Below, one piece after another: positions 45,033-53,492 of a stretch of 64,000 nucleotides of DNA (within the stretch, counting starts at the first letter, position 1; each line of letters opens with the position of its first letter). The notes under the pieces were generated by a model. It searched no databases and was not told the DNA's origin. It saw only the letters and a list, made by a program, of their open reading frames with translations. The stretch lies in assembly GCF_014652715.1 (NCBI RefSeq), contig NZ_BMZI01000004.1, positions 103,922-167,921 of the forward strand, read 5' to 3'. Source of the stretch: Salinicola rhizosphaerae (GTDB lineage: Bacteria > Pseudomonadota > Gammaproteobacteria > Pseudomonadales > Halomonadaceae). The translations under genes were made by a program, and so were the position numbers.

Positions 45033-45118
45033 TACGGCGTTGAATGCCGACTCGCCATGCTCATGTACTGAAGTACACTGCGCGCCTTTGTTCGGCTTCG
45101 CCTTGTCTCCATGTCGCT
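45033..45118. repeat. Interspersed repeat element, copy 2
   Basis: Aligns end to end with 39678-39762. The central palindrome is TGTACT-GA-AGTACA, in which both changed positions are matched by complementary changes relative to copy 1 (TGTAGC-AC-GCTACA). It lies just after the rho stop codon and before the rho terminator. Confidence 0.75.
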
Positions 45119-45165
45119 CGTGACGCGCCTCGGTACAAAAGCGCGTTTGATGAGCGAGACACTAG

Positions 45166-45192
45166 AGGGCAGCATGTTATGCTGCCCTTTTT
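45166..45192 (+). terminator. Terminator of rho
   Basis: A perfect 10-bp stem (AGGGCAGCAT at 45166-45175, ATGCTGCCCT at 45179-45188), with 3-nt loop and a run of T (45188-45192). It is 31 bp before the ubiD start. Confidence 0.9.
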
Positions 45193-45223
45193 GTGTTTTC
45201 AGGCGTCGGGATTCGGTAACGGG

Positions 45224-46723
45224 ATGAAGTACAACGATTTGCGCGATTTCATCGCGGTGCTCGAGGCGCGCGGCGAACTGAAGCGCGTCGGTGTCGAGGT
45301 GGATCCGTATCTGGAGATCACCGAGATCTGTGATCGCACGCTGCGAGCGGGCGGGCCGGCTCTGCTGTTCGAGAACGTCAAGGGTAGCGAGATGCCGGTG
45401 CTCGGCAACCTGTTCGGTACGCCCGAGCGCGTGGCGTTGGGCATGGGGCAGGAGAGCATCGAGGCACTGCGCGAGGTCGGCAAGTTGCTCGCGTTTCTCA
45501 AGGAGCCGGACCCGCCCAAGGGGCTCAAGGATGCCTGGGAGAAGTTGCCGATCTTCAAGCAGGTGATGAGCATGGGGCCGAAGACGCTGCGCTCTGCGCC
45601 CTGTCAGGAGGTCGTGCAGACAGGCGACGATGTCGATCTTGATCGGCTGCCGATTCAGCACTGCTGGCCGGGCGATGCCGCACCGCTGGTGACCTGGGCG
45701 CTGGTCGTGACCAAGGGGCCGCACAAGTCGCGTCAGAATCTGGGCATCTATCGTCAACAGAAGATCGGCAAGAACCGCCTGATCATGCGCTGGCTGAGCC
45801 ACCGCGGCGGGGCGCTGGACTTCCGCGAGTGGCAGCAGCAGCACCCCGGCGAGCCATTTCCCGTGGCGGTGGCGCTGGGCGCCGATCCGGCAACGATCCT
45901 TGGCGCGGTGACGCCGGTACCTGACACGCTTTCCGAGTACGCTTTTGCCGGCCTGCTGAGAGGCTCGCGTACGGAGTTGGTCAAGTGCGGTCACGCCGAT
46001 CTCGAGGTGCCGGCTTCCAGCGAGATCGTGCTCGAAGGCTATATCTATCCCGACGACATGGCACCGGAAGGGCCCTTCGGCGACCATACCGGCTATTACA
46101 ACGAGGTGGAGTCGTTTCCCGTCTTCACCGTCGAGCGCATCACGCATCGGCGCGACCCGATCTACCACTCGACCTATACCGGAAGACCACCCGACGAGCC
46201 GGCCGTGCTGGGGCTCGCGTTGAACGAGGTCTTCGTGCCGATTCTGCGTAAGCAGTTTCCCGAAATCGTGGATTTCTACCTGCCGCCGGAGGGGTGTTCC
46301 TACCGTATGGCGGTGGTGACGATGAAGAAGCAGTATCCGGGGCATGCCAAGCGCGTGATGATGGGCGTCTGGAGTTTCCTGCGTCAGTTCATGTATACCA
46401 AGTTCGTGATCGTGCTCGACGACGATGTCGACGCGCGTAACTGGGAAGACGTGATCTGGGCCATCACCACGCGCATGGATCCCGCGCGGGATACAGTGAT
46501 GGTCGAGAACACGCCGATCGACTATCTCGATTTCGCCTCGCCAGTTGCCGGCCTGGGGTCCAAGATGGGCCTGGATGCGACCAACAAGTGGCCGGGCGAG
46601 ACCAGCCGCGAGTGGGGCGAGCCGATCTTGATGGACGCCGAGGTCAAGGCGCGAGTCGATGCGCGCTGGGGCGAGTACGGCATCGATATCCGGCCGCCGG
46701 CGGCGCGTCATGGTGACGATTGA
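45224..46723 (+). CDS. ubiD: 4-hydroxy-3-polyprenylbenzoate decarboxylase
   Basis: A 499-aa prenylated-FMN-dependent decarboxylase of ubiquinone synthesis. It starts [21 protein letters not shown]. Further family sequence includes [19 protein letters not shown] and the region [13 protein letters not shown], with the catalytic Glu-Arg-Glu network expected around [13 protein letters not shown]. In enterics ubiD is followed by fre, as here. The 128-bp gap to fre holds no clear signal. Confidence 0.96.
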   Translation: MKYNDLRDFIAVLEARGELKRVGVEVDPYLEITEICDRTLRAGGPALLFENVKGSEMPVLGNLFGTPERVALGMGQESIEALREVGKLLAFLKEPDPPKGLKDAWEKLPIFKQVMSMGPKTLRSAPCQEVVQTGDDVDLDRLPIQHCWPGDAAPLVTWALVVTKGPHKSRQNLGIYRQQKIGKNRLIMRWLSHRGGALDFREWQQQHPGEPFPVAVALGADPATILGAVTPVPDTLSEYAFAGLLRGSRTELVKCGHADLEVPASSEIVLEGYIYPDDMAPEGPFGDHTGYYNEVESFPVFTVERITHRRDPIYHSTYTGRPPDEPAVLGLALNEVFVPILRKQFPEIVDFYLPPEGCSYRMAVVTMKKQYPGHAKRVMMGVWSFLRQFMYTKFVIVLDDDVDARNWEDVIWAITTRMDPARDTVMVENTPIDYLDFASPVAGLGSKMGLDATNKWPGETSREWGEPILMDAEVKARVDARWGEYGIDIRPPAARHGDD

Positions 46724-46851
46724 GCGCGACGACGCGCGTATGGAGGAAGCCCGGTGAGCGAACGATCCGCTATCGTCGCCGGGAAACAATTTCGGATTGC
46801 CGTGACGCGGTTGTCGATAGCGCCGCGCACGGTCTGACACAGAGGTGAAGC

Positions 46852-47658
46852 ATGACGGTCAGAATCCTGACCTGCCAAGTCGAGTCGGTCGAGGACCTGA
46901 CACCGGATGTCTTTCGCGTTGTTCTCGAGGGTCGTGGTGAAGCCATCGCCCACGCGCCTGGACAGTATCTCGAGCTTGCCGTGGACGACGAGACCTGGGT
47001 GCCGTTCTCCATCGCCAGCGCCCACCGCGGCGATGATCGGCTCGAGCTGCATATCCAGCACTGGCCGGAGCGCACGAACTCCGCGCGTCTGCGGGAGCTG
47101 CTGACCCATCAGGCCAGACTGTCCGTGCGTCTGCCCAATGGCGACTGCTACCTGCCCCAAGCGCGAGAGGAACCGCTACTGCTGGTGGGTGCCGGCACCG
47201 GCTTTGCCCAGCTCAAGGCGATTGCCGAGGCGGCGCTGCGTGAGGACCCGTCTCGCGAGATTTCGATCTGGTGGGCGGTCCGTGAGCGGCGGGATCTCTA
47301 CGCCGAGACGCTGGCCGCGCAGTGGTCCCTGGACCATCCCGCAGTCGAATTCCACGCGGTGATCGAAGCGCCGGAGGTCGAGCTGGAGCCGCAGCCCGGC
47401 GTCATCTGGCATCAGGGGCGCATCGACGAGGTGCTGGCAACCGAGCTCGAATCTCTCGCCGGACTCGAGATCTATATCGCCGGTTCGCCGGGCATGGTCT
47501 ATGCCTGCGTCGACACGCTCGCGCCGCTCGGCCTGGAGGAATCGCAGGTGCACTCGGACGTGTTCAGCTATGCGCCGCGTGTGCCGTTTCTACCGCTGCC
47601 GGAGGCCGATCCCGAGAGCGCGCCGTTGAGTCCCGGTGAAGCACGGGAGAAGTCGTGA
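46852..47658 (+). CDS. fre: NAD(P)H-flavin reductase
   Basis: A 268-aa FNR-fold protein, matching the Fre/LuxG family in sequence order and in its position after ubiD. The flavin-binding motif reads VPFSIAS where enteric Fre has RPFSMAS, so the arginine is missing. The pyridine nucleotide motif LLLVGAGTGFAQLKAI is intact. A C-terminal tail of about 25 residues exceeds the family's usual 230-235 aa. It probably supplies reduced flavin, possibly FMNH2 for the prenyl-FMN cofactor of UbiD (inference). The last four bases overlap folM. Confidence 0.88.
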   Translation: MTVRILTCQVESVEDLTPDVFRVVLEGRGEAIAHAPGQYLELAVDDETWVPFSIASAHRGDDRLELHIQHWPERTNSARLRELLTHQARLSVRLPNGDCYLPQAREEPLLLVGAGTGFAQLKAIAEAALREDPSREISIWWAVRERRDLYAETLAAQWSLDHPAVEFHAVIEAPEVELEPQPGVIWHQGRIDEVLATELESLAGLEIYIAGSPGMVYACVDTLAPLGLEESQVHSDVFSYAPRVPFLPLPEADPESAPLSPGEAREKS

Positions 47659-48341
47659 GCCAGTCGCCGATTCTCATCACCGGCGGTGCGCAGCGCCTCG
47701 GACGTCACTGCGCCGAGCGCCTGCTCGATGATGGGCACCCGGTGATCGTCACCTATCGCCGCGAGCGAGACACGCTGGACTCGCTGCGCGAGCGTGGTGC
47801 CATCACGCTGATGGCAAATTTCTCGAGCGAGCGGGGGATACGAGAGTTCATCGCCAGGCTCACCGAGACGACCGGGAGCCTGCGTGCCATCGTGCATAAT
47901 GCCAGCGAATGGGTGGCCGATCCGGACGTCGAGGCAGCGGGTGAAACGTTCGAGCGACTGTTCCAGGTTCATATGCAGGCACCGTACCTGATCAATCTGC
48001 ACGCCCGTGCACTGCTCGAGGCGTGCCAGGAGCCGCAGCGCGACATCATTCACATCACCGACAGCGTGGTGCAGCGCGGCGCTGCCGGGCAGGCGGCGTA
48101 TGCCGCGACCAAGGCCGGGCTCGAAAGCCTGACGCGCTCCTTCGCGGCGCAGTTTGCCCCGCAGATCCAGGTCAATGCGGTCGCGCCGGGACTGATCATG
48201 AGCGCGGAACTTGGGGCACCAGTCGACGCTCGCCGGGTTCCCGGCCCCGGGGTCATCTATCAGACGATTCGCTACCTGCTCGACAATGACTTCGTGACCG
48301 GCACGGTCATGCCGGTCGATGGGGGCCAGCATCTCACCTGA
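47655..48341 (+). CDS. folM: Dihydromonapterin reductase FolM (SDR)
   Basis: A 228-aa short-chain dehydrogenase. TGGAQRLGRHCAERL is the NADPH site (residues 9-23), HNASEW the NNAG equivalent, and the active site is Ser-Tyr-Lys in ITDSVVQRG and YAATKAG. The reductase without a Gly-rich TGxxxGxG pattern (here TGGAQRLG) is typical for FolM and pteridine reductases. GTG start overlaps the fre stop (GTGA). It reduces dihydromonapterin or dihydrofolate; the exact substrate is inferred. Confidence 0.82.
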   Translation: MSQSPILITGGAQRLGRHCAERLLDDGHPVIVTYRRERDTLDSLRERGAITLMANFSSERGIREFIARLTETTGSLRAIVHNASEWVADPDVEAAGETFERLFQVHMQAPYLINLHARALLEACQEPQRDIIHITDSVVQRGAAGQAAYAATKAGLESLTRSFAAQFAPQIQVNAVAPGLIMSAELGAPVDARRVPGPGVIYQTIRYLLDNDFVTGTVMPVDGGQHLT

Positions 48342-48378
48342 TGTCGGCAGGTTTCAGCTCCAGGCCCCTGTTACAGCG

Positions 48379-48406
48379 ATACGGTCGCGCTAAAGCGAGA
48401 CCGTAT
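48379..48406. terminator. Hairpin between convergent folM and anti-sigma gene
   Basis: A 13-bp stem with one mismatch (48379-48391 with 48394-48406), overlapping the anti-sigma stop codon. No T-tract follows on either strand, so termination is uncertain. Confidence 0.35.
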
Positions 48407-49097
48407 TGCCGCGAATCTGCACGAGCTTGCCTTCATCGATGACCGGGCCCGAGGGCTTGCCACCAGGCGCACCGGCGCTCGGCTCCATGCTCACGGCAAA
48501 GTCGGCGGTCTTCATCAGATTGAGCATCTTCGCCGGCAGCTGCATGGTGGCCTGTCCCTGGGTCGGCAGCATACCCAACGAAACCGGGGTGCCATTTTCC
48601 ATCATCCACAGCTCCCCGCCCTTGCCGACGGGCATTGGACCGGGGGCCACGGCCTGGACCATCATCTTGCCGTTGAGCGTGGCGTTCAGAATCCAGGCTG
48701 GCTGACCGTTAGGCTGGTTGATCACGAAGACGTACTCACCGGGCATCATCGCTGGCTCTCGCGGCGCCAACGCCATCACGGCCAGGGCCAGCGCGGCGGC
48801 GGTCGCGACGCCGCTGATCGTCCGCCAGAATCCGAGTCGGTGCAGCAGTCCGGTGCGAAGGCCCAGCCGCTGGGCGATCTCCGGCCACAGGCGCTGCGGC
48901 GGAGAAACGGGTGTCAGCTGCTGATTGAGCAGTTGCAGATGCTCGCGCCAGGCGTCGACGCTGCGCTGCAGCTCGGGGCTCACGGCCAGCAGCGACTCGA
49001 ACTCGACACGCTGCTCGGGCTCGAGCGTGCCGAGCACGTACTCGCCTGCGGCGAGGTCGCGTCCTTCCGGGTCGCTCAAGCGAAACGTGTCATGCAT
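48390..49097 (-). CDS. Anti-sigma factor, RskA/anti-sigma-K family
   Basis: A 235-aa membrane protein. The N-terminal cytoplasmic part (1-90; EYVLGTLEPEQRVEFESLL) has no zinc-binding HxxxCxxC. One transmembrane helix follows (about 105-122, ATAAALALAVMAL), then a periplasmic RskA domain (VFVINQPNGQPAWILNAT, GGELWMMENGTPVSLGML). It should hold the upstream ECF sigma factor inactive. Its ATG lies 22 bp inside the sigma gene, so translation is coupled. Confidence 0.9.
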   Translation of the reverse strand: MHDTFRLSDPEGRDLAAGEYVLGTLEPEQRVEFESLLAVSPELQRSVDAWREHLQLLNQQLTPVSPPQRLWPEIAQRLGLRTGLLHRLGFWRTISGVATAAALALAVMALAPREPAMMPGEYVFVINQPNGQPAWILNATLNGKMMVQAVAPGPMPVGKGGELWMMENGTPVSLGMLPTQGQATMQLPAKMLNLMKTADFAVSMEPSAGAPGGKPSGPVIDEGKLVQIRGNTVSL

Positions 49098-49630
49098 TCT
49101 TTCAACCTCTCGAGGCCGCGCCGAACCCAGCTTTTGACCGTGCCCAGCGGCGTGGTCAGATGCGATGCCAGATCGTGATGGGTCAGCCCCTCGAAAAAAG
49201 CCAATTCCAAGGCCTGACGCTGCTGCGCCGTCAATTCCGTCAGACATTGTTGCAGCGACTCGGCCTGCTGGTTGAGATCGCTCTCGTGTTCGACATCCGC
49301 CTCTCCGGGTAGCGTATCGATGATCGCTTCGCTATCGGATTCCTGCGGACGTTGACGGCGCAGCCAGTCGATACCGACATTGCGCGTCAACGTCGAAAGC
49401 CAGGTCATGGGGCGGGATCGGTTGGCGTCGTACTGACCGGCGACCTGCCAGATTCGCAAATAGACCTGCTGCAGACAATCCTGTGCGGCAGCTTCCTGGC
49501 GAACGATACGCAGAAGCTGAGCGTACAGATGCGGGCTGGTCGCGCGATAAAGCTTCTCGAAGGCCGGGCCATCACCTCGGGCGCAGGCTTCGAGGTGGGC
49601 TTTCAGCAGGTCGGGGGGCGGATAAGCCAT
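49076..49630 (-). CDS. ECF sigma-70 factor (SigK-like group)
   Basis: A 184-aa sigma factor. Region 2 covers about residues 20-95 (AFEKLYRATSPHLYAQ, AAQDCLQQVYLRIW, RPMTWLSTLTRNVGIDWLRR) and region 4 about 120-180 (LTAQQRQALELAFFEGLTHHDLAS, GTVKSWVRRGLERL). An AAGGA site precedes the ATG at 49630. It is paired with an RskA-type anti-sigma, a recurrent combination. Its regulon is unknown; the first gene to test is this operon itself. Confidence 0.92.
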   Translation of the reverse strand: MAYPPPDLLKAHLEACARGDGPAFEKLYRATSPHLYAQLLRIVRQEAAAQDCLQQVYLRIWQVAGQYDANRSRPMTWLSTLTRNVGIDWLRRQRPQESDSEAIIDTLPGEADVEHESDLNQQAESLQQCLTELTAQQRQALELAFFEGLTHHDLASHLTTPLGTVKSWVRRGLERLKECMTRFA

Positions 49631-49753
49631 GGATGTCCTTGGATTCCCTTTCTTTTTCTCAGTGTCAGTCTCGCCAACGGTTTCACACAAGTAAAGTTTG
49701 GCATCCTCGCTTGGCGAATCGGTGCCGATGGACAAGGAAGTCGAGGCCGATAC

Positions 49754-49781
49754 TTGCCAAACGTAAAAAGGGCGGTACGAT
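49754..49781 (+). promoter_or_regulatory. Candidate promoter of the DAHP synthase transcription unit
   Basis: TTGCCA (49754-49759), a 16-bp spacer and TACGAT (49776-49781). It predicts a leader of about 290 nt before the DAHP synthase gene, including a short open frame and hairpins. The 446-bp gap 49631-50076 holds these elements. Confidence 0.55.
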
Positions 49782-49809
49782 AGAGGCTCGAATTTCGCGA
49801 GAGATGGTC

Positions 49810-49965
49810 ATGCCCCGGTTCGCTGCCCAACACGTCAGAGATGCTGAAAGCGCCGCTGCTTCTGTGGTGAGCGCCGCTGCTTCTGTTGTGCATGCGCTGG
49901 CGTCGGCGTTTGTGGGTTATGGCTATTGGTTTAGGACTGGCGTGCCCGCTGGTCGGTCGATATGA
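49810..49965 (+). CDS. Candidate aromatic leader peptide (attenuator) before DAHP synthase
   Basis: A 51-codon frame (MPRFAAQHVRDAES...) with a GAGAG ribosome site six bases upstream. Its notable feature is Tyr37-Gly-Tyr39-Trp40-Phe41, codons TAT GGC TAT TGG TTT at 49918-49932. All three aromatic end products of the pathway thus occur within five codons, shortly before the stop and a hairpin. The middle contains a duplicated SAAASVV unit from a 21-bp near-identical direct repeat. It is longer than classic leader peptides (14-30 aa). I infer control by ribosome stalling; no convincing antiterminator fold was found. Confidence 0.4.
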   Translation: MPRFAAQHVRDAESAAASVVSAAASVVHALASAFVGYGYWFRTGVPAGRSI

Positions 49966-50010
49966 CCTGAACCGCGAGGCACGCCCGGAACCGGGCTGCC
50001 TCCCTCGCTT

Positions 50011-50057
50011 CAAGAACCCCCGGATGGCTGCCCACCTCCGGGGGTTCTTGCGTTTCA
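50011..50057 (+). terminator. Terminator/attenuator hairpin before DAHP synthase
   Basis: A perfect 14-bp stem (CAAGAACCCCCGGA at 50011-50024, TCCGGGGGTTCTTG at 50037-50050) with a 12-nt loop, ending 26 bp before the DAHP synthase start. If only the GC core pairs, the following TTCTTGCGTTT is a moderate U-rich tract. A smaller hairpin, GCCCGG-AA-CCGGGC (49983-49996), precedes it. Confidence 0.6.
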
Positions 50058-50076
50058 GGCATCACACTGGAACGAG

Positions 50077-51156
50077 ATGATGATGGATGCCGTAATTGCC
50101 CCCCGAAACACTGCGCCGTGCGACTCTGCCGTCAGGCGTATGTCACAGCCATTACCGACGCCGCGAGAGCTTCGCGAGCGTCTACCGCTGTCCCCTGTAC
50201 TCGACGCCGACATTGCCGCGCATCGCCGGGCGATCCAGGCAATCCTGCAAGGCGAAGACGATCGACTGCTGGTCGTGACCGGCCCCTGTTCGGTTCATGA
50301 TCCGCAGGCAGCGCTTGAATACGCCGAACGCCTGGCCGCGTTGAACGAGCGGGTCGGCGATCGGTTGTTGCTGGTGATGCGGGTTTACGTCGAGAAGCCC
50401 CGGACCACCGTGGGCTGGAAAGGGCTGGCCTACGATCCTTACCTCGACGGCAGCGACGACATGGCGGCAGGTCTCGCCATGGGCAGGCGCCTGATGCGAG
50501 ATATCGCGACGTTGGGGCTGCCGATCGCCACGGAGCTGTTGCAACCGACGGCCGCGGCCTACTTCGATGACCTGCTGAGCTGGGCCGCCATCGGAGCACG
50601 AACCACGGAGAGCCAGATCCACCGCGAGATGGCGAGTGGCCTCCACGCGGCAGTGGGCTTCAAGAACGGCACTCAGGGCAATATCGATGTCGCCATCGCC
50701 GCCATGCAGTCTGCAGCGCACTCGCATCGGCACTTCGGGACCTCGCTCGACGGGGCGCCGGCGATGATCGAAACCGCCGGCAACCCGCACACGCATCTGG
50801 TGCTGCGCGGGGGGCAGCAGGGACCCAATCATGATCGTGACAGTGTCGTCGCCAGCCGGCTGGCGATGGCACAGGCAGGGCTCGACGCCAGCATCATGGT
50901 CGACTGCAGTCATGCCAATTCGCGCAAGGACCATCGGCGGCAGGTCGAGGTCCTGCACGACGTGCTGGCACAGCGTCTTGCCGGCGAGCGCGGTCTCATC
51001 GGTGTTATGCTCGAGAGCCACCTGTTCGAGGGTAAGCAGCCACTCGGTGACAATCTGCGCTACGGGGTGTCGGTGACCGACGCCTGTCTGGGTTGGGAAA
51101 CCACCGAGCAAGCGCTGGTCACGATGGCCGAGCGCCTGCGCCTGCCCGCGGTTTGA
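50077..51156 (+). CDS. aroG: 3-deoxy-7-phosphoheptulonate (DAHP) synthase, class I
   Basis: A 359-aa enzyme that condenses PEP and erythrose 4-phosphate, the first step to Phe, Tyr and Trp. Class I motifs: VVTGPCSVHDPQAALEYA (about 64-81), MRVYVEKPRTTVGWKG, GARTTESQIHREMAS, VGFKNGTQGN, LRGGQQGPNHD and VDCSHANSRKDH. Three consecutive ATG codons begin the frame; any could be the start. The isoform (which amino acid inhibits it) cannot be read directly. A leader with a possible aromatic peptide and a hairpin precedes it. Confidence 0.94.
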   Translation: MMMDAVIAPRNTAPCDSAVRRMSQPLPTPRELRERLPLSPVLDADIAAHRRAIQAILQGEDDRLLVVTGPCSVHDPQAALEYAERLAALNERVGDRLLLVMRVYVEKPRTTVGWKGLAYDPYLDGSDDMAAGLAMGRRLMRDIATLGLPIATELLQPTAAAYFDDLLSWAAIGARTTESQIHREMASGLHAAVGFKNGTQGNIDVAIAAMQSAAHSHRHFGTSLDGAPAMIETAGNPHTHLVLRGGQQGPNHDRDSVVASRLAMAQAGLDASIMVDCSHANSRKDHRRQVEVLHDVLAQRLAGERGLIGVMLESHLFEGKQPLGDNLRYGVSVTDACLGWETTEQALVTMAERLRLPAV

Positions 51157-51174
51157 AGTGCGGATGGCCTCTGG

Positions 51175-51209
51175 CTGACACCGTTCTGTCATCGCTTCGG
51201 TTCTATTCT
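51175..51209 (+). promoter_or_regulatory. Pho box and -10 of phoX
   Basis: CTGACAC-CGTT-CTGTCAT (51175-51192) gives two 7-mers in 11-bp register; 12 of 14 positions match the PhoB consensus CTGTCAT. It is followed 11 bp later by TATTCT (51204-51209), the PhoB-type promoter geometry in which the box replaces the -35. It lies 52 bp before the phoX start. Confidence 0.6.
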
Positions 51210-51244
51210 CTTCGGCGGCATTTATCGTGACGAGGAGAATAACG

Positions 51245-53371
51245 ATGAGTCGGGAAGTCGAAGATCACCGCCTGCACAACCAGAGCACGAACACGCCGTT
51301 CGAGGAGATCGTTGAGCGTCATCTGTCGCGCCGCCAGATCCTCCAGGGCGGCCTCGGGCTCGCCGCCTTTTCGATGATGGGCGGCTTCGGTCTAGGGGCA
51401 AGCGGTCTGGCGCTGGCGGAAGAGAAAACGCCGCTGTCGCTCGCGTTCGAGGCCATCCAGGGGTCGCGCACCGATGCCGTCGTCGTGCCGGCCGGCTATC
51501 GCGCGCAGGTGCTGATCCCGTGGGGGACGCCGCTGAGCGCCGAGGCGGCCGCCTGGCATAGTGATCTGGCGATGACGCCGGCGCAGCAGGCTGCGAGTGT
51601 GGGCATGCACCACGATGGCATGCACGCCTTCGCGCTCGACGCGGACAGCGAATCGCGCCGATTCCTGCTGGCGCTCAACAACGAATACATCGATCAGGAT
51701 GCGCTCTGGGCACCTCAGGGTGGCCCGACCGATCCCGACGGCGTGCGTCCGGCCGACGAGGTCCGCACGGAGATCAATGCGCATGGCGTGACCATCGTGG
51801 AGATCGAACGGCAGCCGAATGGCAGCTGGTCGCACGTCGCCGATTCGCGCTACAACCGCCGCTTCACCACCGCAACGCCGATGACGCTCTCGGGTCCGGT
51901 GGCCGGCAGCGACTACGTCGTGACGGCCTACTCGAAAGACGGCACCGAAACCCGCGGCACCAACAACAACTGCGCCAACGGCTATACCCCCTGGGGCACC
52001 TACCTGACCTGCGAAGAGAACTGGCCGGAAGTGTTCGTCAATACCGGGGAACGCCATGCCGACGATGCGCGACTCGGCATGCCGACCGACCGCGGGCGCT
52101 ACGGCTGGGAGAGCGCGGCAGGCGAAGACGAACAGTCGGGCGAGTTCTCGCGCTTTGATGTCACGCCGCGTGGCGAGAAGGCCAGCGACGACTATCGCAA
52201 CGAAGCCCGCACCTTTGGCTATGTCGTCGAGATCGACCCCTACACGCAGGCCAAGGCGATCAAGCGGACTGCGCTCGGACGCTTCCGTCACGAGGGCTGC
52301 TGGCCGGGGCCGGTGCGCGAGGGCGAACCGCTGGTGTTCTATACCGGCCACGACTCGCGCAACGAGTATATTTACAAGTTCGTCAGCGCGGCGACCTGGG
52401 ACCCGGCCGACGCCCCGAGCCCGGGCAACGAAGCGGAGCGTCTGGCGATCGGTAACAAGTATCTCGATGAGGGAACGCTGTATGCGGCGCGCTTCGATGA
52501 AGACGGCAGCGGAGAGTGGCTGCCGCTGACGCCGGATGCCAGGACCCCAGATGGAGAGTCCCTGGCCGACGCGCTCGGGCTCGAAGCGGGCGATCTCGCT
52601 GGCGTGATCATCCACACCTGCGACGCTGCCGACTGCATGGGGGCCACACCAATGGATCGCCCGGAGTGGTCCAGCGTCGATCCGGTCTCCGGCGAGGTCT
52701 ATTTCACGCTGACCAATAATTCCAAACGCACGGCGGAGGGCAGCGAGGCGACCTATACCAACGAAGGCAGCGCGATCGACGAAACGGGTGTCGGTTATGC
52801 CACGGCGCCCACCAACGCGCCCAACCCGCGTGCCGACAACGGCAACGGTCATATCATTCGCTGGCGCGAGCAGGGTGACGGCCGTTTCCATTGGGAGATC
52901 TTCGTCTTCGGTAGCGATGCCCAGGGCAACGCCAATCGCTCGGGACTCACGGCGAGCAACCAGTTCGCAAGCCCCGATGGACTCTGGTACGACGAGCGCG
53001 GTGACGGCCGAGGGATTCTCTGGTTTCAGACCGACAATAGCGATAACGCGGTGGCGGAGTACACCAACGACCAGCTGCTGGCGGTGGTACCGGCGTCACT
53101 AAAGGCTGGCAACGGTGGTGCGGTGATCGATGACGGCAATCAGGATCAGCTCAAGCGCTTTGCCGTCGGTCCCAACGACTGCGAAGTGACCGGCATTTTC
53201 GCCACGCCCGACAGGACGGCGCTTTTCATCAACATCCAGCACCCGGGCAACTGGCCGGCAGATGGCGATGCGCTGATCCAAGATGCCACGGTAACGACGT
53301 CCGGAGCGGTTCGCCCGCGCGCCTCGACGGTGGTGATCTGGAAAGAGGATGGTGGGCCGGTAGGCGTCTGA
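51245..53371 (+). CDS. phoX: Alkaline phosphatase PhoX family, Tat-exported
   Basis: A 708-aa PhoX/DUF839 protein, a calcium/iron-dependent phosphomonoesterase family that releases phosphate from organic esters outside the cytoplasm. The N-terminus has a twin-arginine motif (LSRRQILQGGLGLAAF, about 28-43), a hydrophobic stretch and a likely cleavage near LALA-EE. The body has NNNCANGYTPWGTYLTCEENWPE-type sequence (metal/cofactor region), RFRHEGCWPG and WFQTDNSDN. GAGGAG precedes ATG 51245. It has its own Pho-box promoter and terminator. Confidence 0.93.
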   Translation: MSREVEDHRLHNQSTNTPFEEIVERHLSRRQILQGGLGLAAFSMMGGFGLGASGLALAEEKTPLSLAFEAIQGSRTDAVVVPAGYRAQVLIPWGTPLSAEAAAWHSDLAMTPAQQAASVGMHHDGMHAFALDADSESRRFLLALNNEYIDQDALWAPQGGPTDPDGVRPADEVRTEINAHGVTIVEIERQPNGSWSHVADSRYNRRFTTATPMTLSGPVAGSDYVVTAYSKDGTETRGTNNNCANGYTPWGTYLTCEENWPEVFVNTGERHADDARLGMPTDRGRYGWESAAGEDEQSGEFSRFDVTPRGEKASDDYRNEARTFGYVVEIDPYTQAKAIKRTALGRFRHEGCWPGPVREGEPLVFYTGHDSRNEYIYKFVSAATWDPADAPSPGNEAERLAIGNKYLDEGTLYAARFDEDGSGEWLPLTPDARTPDGESLADALGLEAGDLAGVIIHTCDAADCMGATPMDRPEWSSVDPVSGEVYFTLTNNSKRTAEGSEATYTNEGSAIDETGVGYATAPTNAPNPRADNGNGHIIRWREQGDGRFHWEIFVFGSDAQGNANRSGLTASNQFASPDGLWYDERGDGRGILWFQTDNSDNAVAEYTNDQLLAVVPASLKAGNGGAVIDDGNQDQLKRFAVGPNDCEVTGIFATPDRTALFINIQHPGNWPADGDALIQDATVTTSGAVRPRASTVVIWKEDGGPVGV

Positions 53372-53390
53372 CACGCCGGGTTCGTACGGA

Positions 53391-53422
53391 AGCCGGACGT
53401 CACGCGTGACGCCCGGCTTTTT
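53391..53422 (+). terminator. Terminator of phoX
   Basis: An interrupted stem (AGCCGG-A-CGTCAC / GTGACG-C-CCGGCT, 53391-53418) followed by TTTTT. Confidence 0.85.
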
Positions 53423-53492
53423 CGTGTCTGTTCGAAACGCTGCGCAGCGGGTCAGAACGCTGCGTTGGCGGGCGTGATTCGCGCAGCCGATA

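Noticed and set aside
49631-49700. A self-regulating ECF promoter upstream of the sigma gene
   Set aside because: TGAAACC and CGTT-like pieces can be picked out, but without a known consensus for this sigma group the match cannot be told from chance.
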